Positions 21,905 to 30,620 of a stretch of 64,000 nucleotides of DNA are shown here, piece by piece. The position numbers and the translations under genes are program-made. Origin of the DNA: Gp6-AA40 sp035571515 (lineage in GTDB: Bacteria; Acidobacteriota; Vicinamibacteria; Vicinamibacterales; UBA2999). Numbering within the stretch: the first letter of the stretch is position 1; the number at the start of each line of letters is the position of its first letter. The DNA is taken from assembly GCA_035571515.1 (NCBI GenBank), contig DATNCQ010000062.1, forward strand, positions 51,376 to 115,375. Direction: 5' to 3'. The notes beneath the pieces are model-generated. The model was not told the origin of the DNA and did not search any database. It saw nothing but the letters and a program-made list of their open reading frames with translations.

Positions 21905-23091
21905 GGCGCACCTCCGACCGGCGATCCTACCACCGGGAATTCAAAGTCTTCCACCACCGCTTCGGCGGCCGCCTTCTCGACGATTTCGTCGATCGGCAAC
22001 GCACGCTCGGCTGCTTCGACCAGGTGCAGACGCCCGCGCGTCAGCGGGTTGCGCGGCGTGAACAGCGTGCAGCAGTCCTGATCGGGGATGATCGAGATCG
22101 CGTAGCTGCCGAGGCGGCGCGCCTCGTCCATGATTTCTTCCTTGTCCATGCCGATGAGCGGGCGGAAGAGGGGAAGCGTCGCCACGCTGCCGATCACCTG
22201 CAGGTTCTCGAGCGTCTGCGATGCCACCTGGCCGACGACGTCGCCGGTGACGAGCCCCTGCGCGCCGCGCGCGCGCGCGATCCGCTCCGCGATGCGCAGC
22301 ATCAGCCGGCGGTAGACGATGACGCGCATCGGACCCGGCACCGCGAGCACCACCTGCTGCTGGATATCCCCGAACGCCACGAGATACAGCCGCGACCGCT
22401 GCTGCCACGTCGTCAGGAGCCGGACCAGCTCGCGCGCCTTCTCGATCGACGCGCGCGAGAGGATCGGATAGCTGTGGAAGTGCACGAAGCCGGCCGCGCA
22501 GCCGCGCTTCATCATGCGGTGCGCGGCGACCGGCGAATCGATGCCGCCCGACAGCAGGCAGGTCACGCGTCCGGCGGTCCCCGTCGGCAGCCCGCCGGGT
22601 CCGCGTTCCTTGCCGAAGAAGTAGAACGCCTCGGTGGTCAGCAGCTCGACGTGAATCGTGAGCTCCGCGTGGTCGAGATCGACCTTCCACCCGCGCGCCT
22701 CCTTGATGCGGCCGCCGACCTCGCGTTCCACCTGCGGCGACGTCATCGGAAACCGCTTGTCCGCGCGCCGGACGCTGACGCGGAAACTGCTGCAGGTGCG
22801 GTCCCGCAGGTCCGCGAGAATCGCGGCGGCGATGACGTCGATGTCGAGCACGGTCCGCCGTGCGTAGGAGTAGTTCGCGATGCCGAAGGTGCGCCCGACA
22901 CGCTCGCCCGCCGTCTCGCGGCTCGTGCCGGGACCGAGCTGAATCTCGATCCGTCCCATCAGCGCGCGCACCGCGATGACGTCGAGGTCGGACAACGCGC
23001 GCTTCAGGTTGCGGACAAGGCGGCCGAGGAACCATGGGCGGTTCTTCCCCTTGAGCGCGATCTCCTGGTAGTGGACGACGATCGATGTCAT
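21901..23091 (-). CDS. thiI: tRNA 4-thiouridine sulfurtransferase ThiI
   Basis: A protein of 396 residues. It starts with the ferredoxin-like/THUMP part (MTSIVVHYQEIALKGKNRPWF) and has the adenylating PP-loop LLSGGIDSPVAAH and the late segment CCTLFTPRNPLTRG. There is no C-terminal rhodanese domain, so it is the short form, which needs a separate sulfur carrier. It makes 4-thiouridine at tRNA position 8. The start directly abuts the stop of hpnE, with no bases between. Confidence 0.93.
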   Translation of the reverse strand: MTSIVVHYQEIALKGKNRPWFLGRLVRNLKRALSDLDVIAVRALMGRIEIQLGPGTSRETAGERVGRTFGIANYSYARRTVLDIDVIAAAILADLRDRTCSSFRVSVRRADKRFPMTSPQVEREVGGRIKEARGWKVDLDHAELTIHVELLTTEAFYFFGKERGPGGLPTGTAGRVTCLLSGGIDSPVAAHRMMKRGCAAGFVHFHSYPILSRASIEKARELVRLLTTWQQRSRLYLVAFGDIQQQVVLAVPGPMRVIVYRRLMLRIAERIARARGAQGLVTGDVVGQVASQTLENLQVIGSVATLPLFRPLIGMDKEEIMDEARRLGSYAISIIPDQDCCTLFTPRNPLTRGRLHLVEAAERALPIDEIVEKAAAEAVVEDFEFPVVGSPVGGAP

Positions 23092-24465
23092 TTACGACAA
23101 TGCCAGCGTGGCGGCTTCATGGCCGCTGCGAACCGCGCCCTCGATGGTAGCTGGCAGGCCGGTGTCGATCCAGTCGCCCGCGAGGAACAGCCCCGGGATC
23201 GGCGTCCGCGTCTGCGGCCGCGGTGGCTGGCCGGGCGCGACCGAGAACGTCGCGCGCTTCTCGCGCACGACGACGGCGCGGCGGACCGACGCGCCACGCG
23301 CCGCGGGTATCGCATCCTCGACCTCGCGTGTCGCCAGCTCGATCAGCGCCTCGTTGGTGAGCGCCACGATCGCTCCCGCCCCGCTCGAGACCAGCGAGAG
23401 GTGCGACGCCTGCTCGCCGAACACTCGCCGCTTGTCGAACACCCATTGCATCGTGCGGCCGGGAAGGCCGACGAGCACCTGGTCGGTGACGATGCGATCG
23501 AACCAGAGATTGACCGTGACGATGGGCGACGCCTCGGTACTATCCGCCGCCTCGAGCGTGGCGAGCATGGATTCGGGCGGATCGATGAATACCTCAGACA
23601 GCGCAAACCACGGGACGGCAGAGATGACTATGGAAGCAGTGAGAACCTGCTCACGTACAGTCACCCGGGGCGGCGAACCTTCACGGTGTGCCCCACCGGT
23701 GTTGTTGAATTGAATCCTCGCGGGCGAATTGATCCTGACCTCTCCGTCCCGGCTTTCGATGTACGCGCGCGCGGGAAGCGCGTACATTTCGTCAAGGGGC
23801 TTCAGCGGCAGCGCGAGCGACGCGTCGCGCGGGCGGCCGCCGAGCATCTCTGACAGCGCGCGCGTAAACGGCGCGGCCGCGGCGACCTCGATCGGCTGGT
23901 TCAGCGCGGCGACCGCGAGCGGTTCCCACAGCATCTCGACGAGGCGCGGCGTCTGATGGTGGCGCACGAGCCAGTCACGAACGGTCTCCCCGTCGGGCAA
24001 GCCTTCATGGCATGCCCGGCGCGCCGTCAAGGCGCGCCCCAAACGGATCGCTGCCAGACGATCTCGCCACCCGAGCGCGCTCCACGTCACGAGCCCGCCG
24101 AGCAGGTTGAACGGCGGCGGCAGTGATGGACAGGACAGCCGTGATGCCCGCCCGTCGCGATCGATCATGTCGATCGTCAACCGGTCCTGCACCTGGACGT
24201 GATCCGCCGCGCCGATGCGATCGAGAAACCGGAACGTGTCCCGGTAGCAGCCGAGCAGGACGTGCTGTCCGTTGTCCACGCGCTCGCCCGTCGCGGGATC
24301 CGTGAACGCCGTCGCGCGGCCGCCGAGCGCCGGGCGCGCCTCGAGGACGAGCACGCGCGCTCCCTGTTCCCCCAGCAGCGTCGCCGCCGCGAGCCCGGCG
24401 AACCCGCCGCCGATGACGATGGCGTCGTAGTCGCCCCGAGCGAGCGCAGCGAGTCGAGGGGTCAA
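23092..24465 (-). CDS. hpnE: Hydroxysqualene dehydroxylase HpnE
   Basis: A FAD protein of 457 residues. The dinucleotide site is YDAIVIGGGFAGLAAATLL, then VLEARPALGGRATAF, and a C-terminal FAD site GLFLAGDWIDTGLPATIEGA. It turns hydroxysqualene into squalene, the last step of the HpnCDE route to hopanoids. The start is taken as TTG 24465, which overlaps the hpnD stop. The first ten codons after it are a palindromic CCCCGAG repeat (encoding TPRLAALARG). Longer starts would read through hpnD. Confidence 0.9.
   Translation of the reverse strand: MTPRLAALARGDYDAIVIGGGFAGLAAATLLGEQGARVLVLEARPALGGRATAFTDPATGERVDNGQHVLLGCYRDTFRFLDRIGAADHVQVQDRLTIDMIDRDGRASRLSCPSLPPPFNLLGGLVTWSALGWRDRLAAIRLGRALTARRACHEGLPDGETVRDWLVRHHQTPRLVEMLWEPLAVAALNQPIEVAAAAPFTRALSEMLGGRPRDASLALPLKPLDEMYALPARAYIESRDGEVRINSPARIQFNNTGGAHREGSPPRVTVREQVLTASIVISAVPWFALSEVFIDPPESMLATLEAADSTEASPIVTVNLWFDRIVTDQVLVGLPGRTMQWVFDKRRVFGEQASHLSLVSSGAGAIVALTNEALIELATREVEDAIPAARGASVRRAVVVREKRATFSVAPGQPPRPQTRTPIPGLFLAGDWIDTGLPATIEGAVRSGHEAATLALS
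24434..24461. repeat. CCCCGAG palindromic repeat at the hpnD/hpnE junction
   Basis: The stretch CCCCGAGCGAGC...TCGAGGGG is an imperfect palindrome that forms codons 3-12 of hpnE. A related copy is in panC at 33197-33216. Confidence 0.75.
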
Positions 24466-25283
24466 CGCATGAACAGCGCGCGCGTCCAGAGCTGCAGCGC
24501 GATGAGCGCCCGGTACGGGCGCGGCACGCGGATCCTGTGGCTGAACACGTCGTAGCCCGAACGTTCGATGCGGCGCAGGATCTCGAGATAGACGGCGCCC
24601 ATGATCTCCGCCGCGAGGAGGCTGCGGCGGTCGATCGCCGGCAGCGCCGACGCCGCCTTCGTGTAATAGAACCGAGCCCGCTCGCACTCGAACCGCAGCA
24701 GGCCGCTGACCGCCGGTGTCAACCGCCCCGCGCGGAGATCGTTCTCGGTGACGTGAAACCGCGCGAGATCCTCCGCCGGCAGGTAGACGCGCCCCTTGAG
24801 CAGATCCGCGGCCACGTCGCGAATGATGTTCGTCAGCTGGAGCGCCATCCCGAGCTCCACGGCGTAGGTGCGCGCGCCCGGATCGCGGTAGCCGAAAATC
24901 TCGACGCAGACGAGGCCGACCGCGGACGCGACCCGCCGGCAGTAGCCGGCGAGCTGCGCGAACGTCTGATAGCGAACCTGGGCGAGGTCCATCTCGACGC
25001 CGTCGATCAGGTCCTCGAACGGACGCCGTGGCAGCTTGAGCTCCGCGACGTACGGCCGCAGCGCCACCCCTTGCGGCGTCATCGGATGCGCCCCGTCGTT
25101 CGAGTAGCAGGCCGCAAGCTCGTCACGCCACAACGACAGCCGCGAGCGGGCGGCGGTGCCGTCCGGCGCTTCATCCACCGCATCGTCCACGGCGCGGCAG
25201 AAGTCCCAGACGGCGATGATGGCGTTGCGCTTGCGCGGCGGCAGGACGAGGAACGAGTAGTAGAAGCTCGTGTCGCGGCTCAT
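24462..25283 (-). CDS. hpnD: Presqualene diphosphate synthase HpnD
   Basis: A prenyl synthase of 273 residues starting at ATG 25283. The first Asp-rich motif is CRAVDDAVDE, the second LTNIIRDVAADLLKGRVYLP. It condenses two farnesyl diphosphates to presqualene diphosphate, which HpnC and HpnE convert to squalene. The start overlaps the hpnC stop (ATGA) and the end overlaps the hpnE start. Confidence 0.93.
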   Translation of the reverse strand: MSRDTSFYYSFLVLPPRKRNAIIAVWDFCRAVDDAVDEAPDGTAARSRLSLWRDELAACYSNDGAHPMTPQGVALRPYVAELKLPRRPFEDLIDGVEMDLAQVRYQTFAQLAGYCRRVASAVGLVCVEIFGYRDPGARTYAVELGMALQLTNIIRDVAADLLKGRVYLPAEDLARFHVTENDLRAGRLTPAVSGLLRFECERARFYYTKAASALPAIDRRSLLAAEIMGAVYLEILRRIERSGYDVFSHRIRVPRPYRALIALQLWTRALFMR

Positions 25284-26185
25284 GGCAGCGCGATGGTCGG
25301 GCGCCAGGCGAACACGTGCGGCGCAATCACGATGGCGTCGGCGGCGCCAAGCGTCGGCCGGCGATGAATGACGTCGAAGCCGGAGCGTTCGAGGTGGTCC
25401 AGGATGCGTGTGCCGCCGAGCCACGTTGCCCGCAGCTCGTAGCGAAGCCGGCCGCGGACCCCGTCGCACACGTATCGGCCCTCGTCGAACAGGAGCCTGG
25501 TGCGCGCGGCCGCGGTGGCGAGCGCGCGCTGCCAGCCCGGAGTGATGTCGCCGGCGGCGAGATCGCGCTCGAACGCGCCGTGCCGCTCGCGCTCGTCCTC
25601 CGGGAGGTAGATGCGTCCGCGGTCGAAGTCGATCTTCAGGTCCTGCCAGAAATTGGTGAGCTGCAGCGCGGCGCACATCGCGTCGGACGCCGCGTTCAGG
25701 CGCGGTTCGTCATAGCCCGCGATGCGCAGCACGAGCCGCCCGACCGGGTTGGCCGAGCGCTGGCAGTAGCGCATCATGTCGTCCCACGTCCGGTAGCGCG
25801 TGACCGTCACATCCTGTCTGAACGCGCTGAGGAGCGCCTCGAAGTACTGCAGCGGCAGCGACAGCGAGCGGATCGATTCGCCGAGCGCGAGAAAGACGGC
25901 CGGGGTGTCCGGCGGCTCGCCGGCACGCGCCGGCGGTCCCGGCGCCGTCGATGCGGCAGCCTCGTGCAGGCGCTCCCGCCATCCATCCAGCAGGCGCAGG
26001 CGATCGCCCGCCGCGAGGCTCCCCTCGTCCGCGAAGTCGTCCGCTGCCCGCGCGAAGGCGTAGACGGCGGCGACGTGCGGCCGCATGCGACGCGGCACCA
26101 GCAGCGAGGCGACCGGGAAGTTCTCGTAGTGCGCCCGTGCCGCGCGCTCGCATGCGGCGTACGCGTCGCGAACGCCCGCTACCAC
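25280..26185 (-). CDS. hpnC: Hydroxysqualene synthase HpnC
   Basis: A squalene/phytoene synthase family protein of 301 residues. Motifs are YAFARAADDFADEG and LTNFWQDLKIDFDRGRIYLP. In the HpnCDE route it turns presqualene diphosphate into hydroxysqualene. The start is GTG 26185, overlapping the end of the adenosyltransferase gene by 7 bases. The middle has an Ala/Pro/Gly-rich insert (PGPPARAGEPP). No squalene-hopene cyclase is in the window. Confidence 0.93.
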   Translation of the reverse strand: MVAGVRDAYAACERAARAHYENFPVASLLVPRRMRPHVAAVYAFARAADDFADEGSLAAGDRLRLLDGWRERLHEAAASTAPGPPARAGEPPDTPAVFLALGESIRSLSLPLQYFEALLSAFRQDVTVTRYRTWDDMMRYCQRSANPVGRLVLRIAGYDEPRLNAASDAMCAALQLTNFWQDLKIDFDRGRIYLPEDERERHGAFERDLAAGDITPGWQRALATAAARTRLLFDEGRYVCDGVRGRLRYELRATWLGGTRILDHLERSGFDVIHRRPTLGAADAIVIAPHVFAWRPTIALP

Positions 26186-26718
26186 TCGGTCTCCGGGAAC
26201 CCGGAGCGATGGTTCACCGCGCGAGCCATGACGAACAGGAGATCGGACAGCCGGTTCAGGTAAACGATGACGACCGGATCGACGGCGCCGGCCCCGAGCG
26301 CGATGACGCGCCGCTCCGCGCGGCGGCAGACCGTGCGCGCCAGGTGGAGGAGCGCGCCGGACCCGGACCCGCCGGGGAGGATGAACCGGCGCAGCGGCGG
26401 CAGCGTCTCCTCGAGGCGATCGATCGCCTGCTCGAGACGCTGCACGGCCGCATCGGTGATGGTCGCCTTCTCGACGCGCGGGGCGATGCGCGAAGACGGG
26501 TCGGCGAGTCGCGCCCCGAGCGCGAACAGGTCGCGCTGCAGCGACTCGACGAGCGCCGACATCTCCTCGTCCACGCCCGCCGCACGCGCCGCGCCGAGGC
26601 AGGCATTGACCTCGTCGACCTCCCCGTAGGCGTCGACGCGCGCGTCGGCTTTCGAGACGCGCGTGTTGTCGAACAGCGACGTCTCCCCCGAGTCGCCGGT
26701 CTTGGTATAGATCTTCAT
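26179..26718 (-). CDS. Cob(I)yrinic acid a,c-diamide adenosyltransferase, PduO type
   Basis: A protein of 179 residues. It has the N-terminal MKIYTKTGDSGETSLFDNTR, the helix AYGEVDEVNACLG, and the C-terminal RTVCRRAERRV and YLNRLSDLLFVMAR, the signature of PduO-type ATP:cob(I)alamin adenosyltransferases. It makes adenosylcobalamin from ATP and cob(I)alamin. It is the first gene of the minus-strand run that continues into hpnC. A 28 bp gap separates it from the divergent mutY. Confidence 0.95.
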   Translation of the reverse strand: MKIYTKTGDSGETSLFDNTRVSKADARVDAYGEVDEVNACLGAARAAGVDEEMSALVESLQRDLFALGARLADPSSRIAPRVEKATITDAAVQRLEQAIDRLEETLPPLRRFILPGGSGSGALLHLARTVCRRAERRVIALGAGAVDPVVIVYLNRLSDLLFVMARAVNHRSGFPETEW

Positions 26719-26746
26719 GCCTCGACCCGTGGAATTATAGGGGCGG

Positions 26747-27433
26747 ATGTCCGCCGTCTCCCTGCCGCCGCCGAAGACCCGTCAACGCTTCCGCCGCGCG
26801 CTGCTCGGGTGGTACCGGCGCAACGGGCGCGACCTTCCGTGGCGCCGCACGAGCGACCCGTACCACATCCTCGTCTCGGAGGTGATGCTGCAGCAGACGC
26901 AGGTCGATCGCGTGCTGCCGAAATATCACGAGTGGCTCGGCAAGTATCCGTCGCTCGAAGCGCTCGCCTCCGCGCCCGAGGACGACGTGACGGCGGCGTG
27001 GCGGCCCCTCGGCTACAACATCCGGCCGCGGCGGCTGCACGCGATCGCGCGCGAGTCGGTGGAGCGGTACGGGGGCACGCTGCCGTCGGATCACGACACG
27101 TTGATGTCGTTCAAGGGGATCGGCGCCTATACCGCCGGCGCCATCCGCAGCTTCGCGTTCCGCGAACGCGCGGCGATTGTCGACACCAACGTCGCGCGCG
27201 TGCTCTTCCGCGCCTTCGTGCGCCGCGGCGATCCGAAGGCGCACGCGATGAAGAAGCACCTGTGGGCGGTGTCGGAGGCGCTCGTCCCGCGGAAGCACGT
27301 CTTCGATTTCAACCAGGCGCTGATGGACCTCGGGGCGACCGTCTGCGTCGCGCGCAAGCCGCGCTGCGAGGCGTGCCCCGTCAAAGGTCTGTGCAGTTCC
27401 TATCCATGGCGTGAAATCGTGCGACACCGCTAG
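26747..27433 (+). CDS. mutY: A/G-specific adenine glycosylase, short MutY form
   Basis: A protein of 228 residues. The catalytic helix is HILVSEVMLQQTQVDRVL (Glu), followed by the helix-hairpin-helix FKGIGAYTAGAI and the catalytic Asp in AAIVDTNVARV. Four Cys of the iron-sulfur cluster are at the end (CVARKPRCEACPVKGLC). Usual MutY proteins have about 350 residues, with a C-terminal NUDIX-like domain that reads 8-oxoguanine. That domain is missing. It removes adenine from mispairs, perhaps with altered specificity. Confidence 0.9.
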   Translation: MSAVSLPPPKTRQRFRRALLGWYRRNGRDLPWRRTSDPYHILVSEVMLQQTQVDRVLPKYHEWLGKYPSLEALASAPEDDVTAAWRPLGYNIRPRRLHAIARESVERYGGTLPSDHDTLMSFKGIGAYTAGAIRSFAFRERAAIVDTNVARVLFRAFVRRGDPKAHAMKKHLWAVSEALVPRKHVFDFNQALMDLGATVCVARKPRCEACPVKGLCSSYPWREIVRHR

Positions 27434-27547
27434 GCCAATTTACCGAAAACGCGCCAACTGCTGAGCTTCGCAGCGCGCAGGCGCGTGTTAGGTTACTTTT
27501 TGCCCCCCAATGCCGGGCACGAGTCCGTCCGCCGGGGGTCCCCGTTC

Positions 27548-29182
27548 ATGGATCGTCTCGTTCTGCAGAACTTGGAGAAACCGGAAACCTCCACCAGCGT
27601 GGCTCGGCCGGCGCGTCCGTCGCACGACCTGCGTCATGTCCGCATTCTGCTGATCGACGACGATCCGCAGGCGGAGGCGCTCATCGAGATGGCGCTGCTC
27701 GACGCGCACTTCGAGCGCCAGATCGACGTCATCGCCACCGCGTCGGCAGGCCTCGAACGCGTCAAGGCCGACGAACACGACATCTATCTCGTCGATCAGC
27801 GGCTGCCCGACGGCACGGGTCTCGACGTGATCAGGGCGGCGAAGGATCTCGGCACCGACAAGCCGTTCATCCTCATGACGGGGTACGGCAGCGGCGCGCT
27901 CGACGAGGCCGCGCTGCGCGAAGGGGCGGCGGACTACGTCGAGAAGCACCTCGTCGGCGCGCACCTCGAGCGCTCGATCCGCTACGCGCTGCGCAACTGG
28001 CAGTCGAGCCGCGCGCTGCACGACCGCGAGGAGCAGCTCCGCCAGTCGCAGAAGATGGAAGCGATCGGCCGTCTCGCCGGCGGCGTCGCGCACGACTTCA
28101 ACAACCTGCTGACCGCCATCATCGGCTACACCGACATGATTGCCGAGCGCACCGAGGTCGATCCGTCGACGGCGCGCGAGGTGCGCGAGATTCGCCGCGC
28201 CGCCGACCGCGGCGCCGCGCTGACGCGCCAGCTCCTCGCCTTCAGCCGCAAGCAGATCCTCAATCCGACGGTCATCAACGTCAACGAGAGCGTCGCCGGG
28301 CTGCTGCACATGCTGCCGCGCCTCATCGGCGATCACATCCACACCGATGCCCGCCTCGGAACGGGGCTCGGCTTCGTCAAGGCGGACGCCAGCCAGATCG
28401 AGCAGGTGATCGTCAACCTCGTGCTGAACGCCCGCGACGCGATGCCGACCGGCGGCGACGTGACGATCGAGACCGCGAACGTCACCCTCGACGAGGAGCG
28501 TCGCGAAGCGGAAGGATTGACGATTCCGCCCGGCGCGTACGTGATGCTGGCGATCACCGACACCGGCATCGGCATGGACGAGACGACGCGCGCGCACGCC
28601 TTCGAGCCGTTCTTCACGACGAAGTCGAAGGGCAAGGGGACGGGTCTCGGGCTGGCGACGGTCTACGGCATCATCGATCAAAGCGGCGGCGGCATCGCGA
28701 TGCAGACGGCGCTCGGCCGCGGCACCTCGATCCGCGTCTACCTGCCAGTCACCACCGCCTCGCCGGTCTCCGAGCGTCCGCAGATGGCGCCGCTGGCGAC
28801 CGAAGGCCACGAGACGCTGCTCCTGGTGGAGGACAACGACGCCATCCGCGAGATCTCCGCACGCGCGCTGCGCCGCCGCGGCTACACGGTGTTCGAGGCG
28901 CGCAACGCGGAGGAGGCGATCGAGTGGTCGGCGAAGGGTGTGCGGCGCGCCGACATCCTCATCACCGACGTCGTCATGCCGGGGTTGAGCGGCCCCAATC
29001 TCGCCGCCCGGCTCATTCAGCAGAACCCGGAGCTGCGCGTGCTCTACATGTCGGGCTACACCGACGACGCGACGGAGATCCACGGAACGTTCTGGGGCGG
29101 CGTGCCGCTGCTGCAGAAGCCCTTCACGCCCGCACAGCTCGCCGAACGCGTGCGCATGGCGCTCGACGCGAATCCCAAGTAA
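27548..29182 (+). CDS. Hybrid sensor histidine kinase with N- and C-terminal receiver domains
   Basis: A soluble protein of 544 residues from ATG 27548. Order: receiver (about 33-155, RILLIDDDPQAEAL and YLVDQRLPDG), short linker, His-phosphotransfer helix (LAGGVAHDFNNLLTAIIGY), ATPase with N box NLVLNARDAM, DTGIGM and GKGTGLGLATVYG, and a second receiver (about 425-540, LLLVEDNDAI and ITDVVMPGLSG). No membrane segment is seen. It probably receives a signal through the first receiver. It stands alone without a response regulator. The gap 27434-27547 upstream has no feature I can name. Confidence 0.9.
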   Translation: MDRLVLQNLEKPETSTSVARPARPSHDLRHVRILLIDDDPQAEALIEMALLDAHFERQIDVIATASAGLERVKADEHDIYLVDQRLPDGTGLDVIRAAKDLGTDKPFILMTGYGSGALDEAALREGAADYVEKHLVGAHLERSIRYALRNWQSSRALHDREEQLRQSQKMEAIGRLAGGVAHDFNNLLTAIIGYTDMIAERTEVDPSTAREVREIRRAADRGAALTRQLLAFSRKQILNPTVINVNESVAGLLHMLPRLIGDHIHTDARLGTGLGFVKADASQIEQVIVNLVLNARDAMPTGGDVTIETANVTLDEERREAEGLTIPPGAYVMLAITDTGIGMDETTRAHAFEPFFTTKSKGKGTGLGLATVYGIIDQSGGGIAMQTALGRGTSIRVYLPVTTASPVSERPQMAPLATEGHETLLLVEDNDAIREISARALRRRGYTVFEARNAEEAIEWSAKGVRRADILITDVVMPGLSGPNLAARLIQQNPELRVLYMSGYTDDATEIHGTFWGGVPLLQKPFTPAQLAERVRMALDANPK

Positions 29183-29202
29183 CCGCGCCCGGCTGCGACG
29201 AG

Positions 29203-29607
29203 ATGATCCTGGATGGCGCCTCGAGGATCGCGGTCGTGGCAGCGGTCATCGAGCACGGCGGCCGTTTCCTCGTGACGCGCAGGCAGGACGGCGTCCACCT
29301 CGCCGGCCACTGGGAGTTCCCGGGCGGAAAGATTGGCGCCGGCGAGACGCACCCCGACGCGCTGCGCCGCGAAATCCTCGAAGAGCTCGACACCGATGTC
29401 GTCGTCAACGAGCTGCTGCTCGAGACCACGCACAGCTATCCCGAGCGGACCGTGACGCTCTTCTTCTATCGCTGCGATCTGCTGGGGACGCCGCAGCCGA
29501 TGCTCGGGCAGGAGATGGAGTGGATCCCGCGGGCGCAGCTGTCGTCGCTGCGCTTCCCGCCCGCGGACGAGGAGCTGATTCGCCTGCTGGGCACCGGGCC
29601 GGCGTAG
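29203..29607 (+). CDS. MutT-like 8-oxo-dGTP diphosphatase
   Basis: A NUDIX protein of 134 residues from ATG 29203. The N-terminus reads RIAVVAAVIEHGGRFLVTRR. The NUDIX box is GGKIGAGETHPDALRREILEE. The following WEFPGG-type surroundings and short length are those of MutT. It would hydrolyse oxidised dGTP and so prevent mutations of the kind MutY repairs. It lies 20 bases after the hybrid kinase and may share its transcript. Confidence 0.88.
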   Translation: MILDGASRIAVVAAVIEHGGRFLVTRRQDGVHLAGHWEFPGGKIGAGETHPDALRREILEELDTDVVVNELLLETTHSYPERTVTLFFYRCDLLGTPQPMLGQEMEWIPRAQLSSLRFPPADEELIRLLGTGPA

Positions 29608-29613
29608 CGGCGG

Positions 29614-30573
29614 CTACGAGCGCGAGCTGACGACCGCGCGCGCGCGAATCTCGCCGGCCTGCACCTCCACCGCGGTTCCCGGCTCGACGAAATCACGGTG
29701 CACGTAGCCGAGCGCGAGCGCGCCAAGACGCGGCGATTCCGCCGCGCTCGTGACGAAGCCGATTTCCCGCTCGGCGCTGAAGATCTTCGAGTCACGCGGC
29801 GGCGCGTCGCCTTCGACCTGGAGCCGGACCAGCCTGCGCGCGACGCGGCCGTGGCCGCGATGCAGCACGCGAATGATCACTTCCTGCCCGACGTAGCACC
29901 CCTTCGTCAGCGAGATCGCGCGCTCCTCGATGCCGGCCTCGAGCGGAATCGTATCGGCGGTCATGTCGAGCCCGAAGACCGGATAGCCGGCTTCGATGCG
30001 CGCGGCCTCCAGCGTCGCCGGCGTCGCGTGCAGCGCGCCGCGCGAGGCGAGCGCGGCGAGCACCTCGTCCTCCTGCTGCGCGTCCACGTAGATGACCACG
30101 CCGGGTACGCCGAGCTGGTCGATGCGCGCGATGACGACGGAAACGCCGGCGAACTCGATGCGCGCGTTCTGATACGGCCTCCACGCGCCGACACCGCCGC
30201 CGACCATGCCGGGCGCCGCCGGACCGTGAATCCAGACGGGGCGCAGCGACGCCAGCGTGGCCATCTGCACGTCCTCGCTGAAATGAAACTGTTCGAGCCG
30301 GTCCGCCACGTGCTGCGTCTCGGCGGCCGGCACGTCGAGCACGATCATGTCGCCCGATTCGAGCACGTGCAGGTCGCACAGCATGCGCCCCTGCGGCGTC
30401 AGCCAGGCCGCATAACAGCCCGTTCCCGCCGTGAGCGACGCGGTGTCGTTGGTGAGGAGACCGTGCAGGAAGGCGCCGCGGTCGGGGCCGGCGACGGCAA
30501 CCTGCCCGCGCGCCGCGATGGCGCCGATGGCCGCGCCCGCATGAATGGCTGTGTAGTCGTCCGGCGAGGTCAT
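29614..30573 (-). CDS. ygfZ: Folate-binding protein YgfZ
   Basis: A protein of 319 residues from ATG 30573, related to the glycine-cleavage T protein. The diagnostic motif LTKGCYVGQEVIIR, with its conserved Cys, is present, as is FLHGLLTNDTASL near the N-terminus. YgfZ proteins bind folate and help the upkeep of iron-sulfur enzymes. It is convergent with the mutT-like gene (6 bp gap) and divergent from the next gene across 47 bp. Confidence 0.92.
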   Translation of the reverse strand: MTSPDDYTAIHAGAAIGAIAARGQVAVAGPDRGAFLHGLLTNDTASLTAGTGCYAAWLTPQGRMLCDLHVLESGDMIVLDVPAAETQHVADRLEQFHFSEDVQMATLASLRPVWIHGPAAPGMVGGGVGAWRPYQNARIEFAGVSVVIARIDQLGVPGVVIYVDAQQEDEVLAALASRGALHATPATLEAARIEAGYPVFGLDMTADTIPLEAGIEERAISLTKGCYVGQEVIIRVLHRGHGRVARRLVRLQVEGDAPPRDSKIFSAEREIGFVTSAAESPRLGALALGYVHRDFVEPGTAVEVQAGEIRARAVVSSRS

Positions 30574-30620
30574 CCGAGGTGCTTCGTAAGACGCGCGCGT
30601 AGCTGATACGATTCGAGAGA

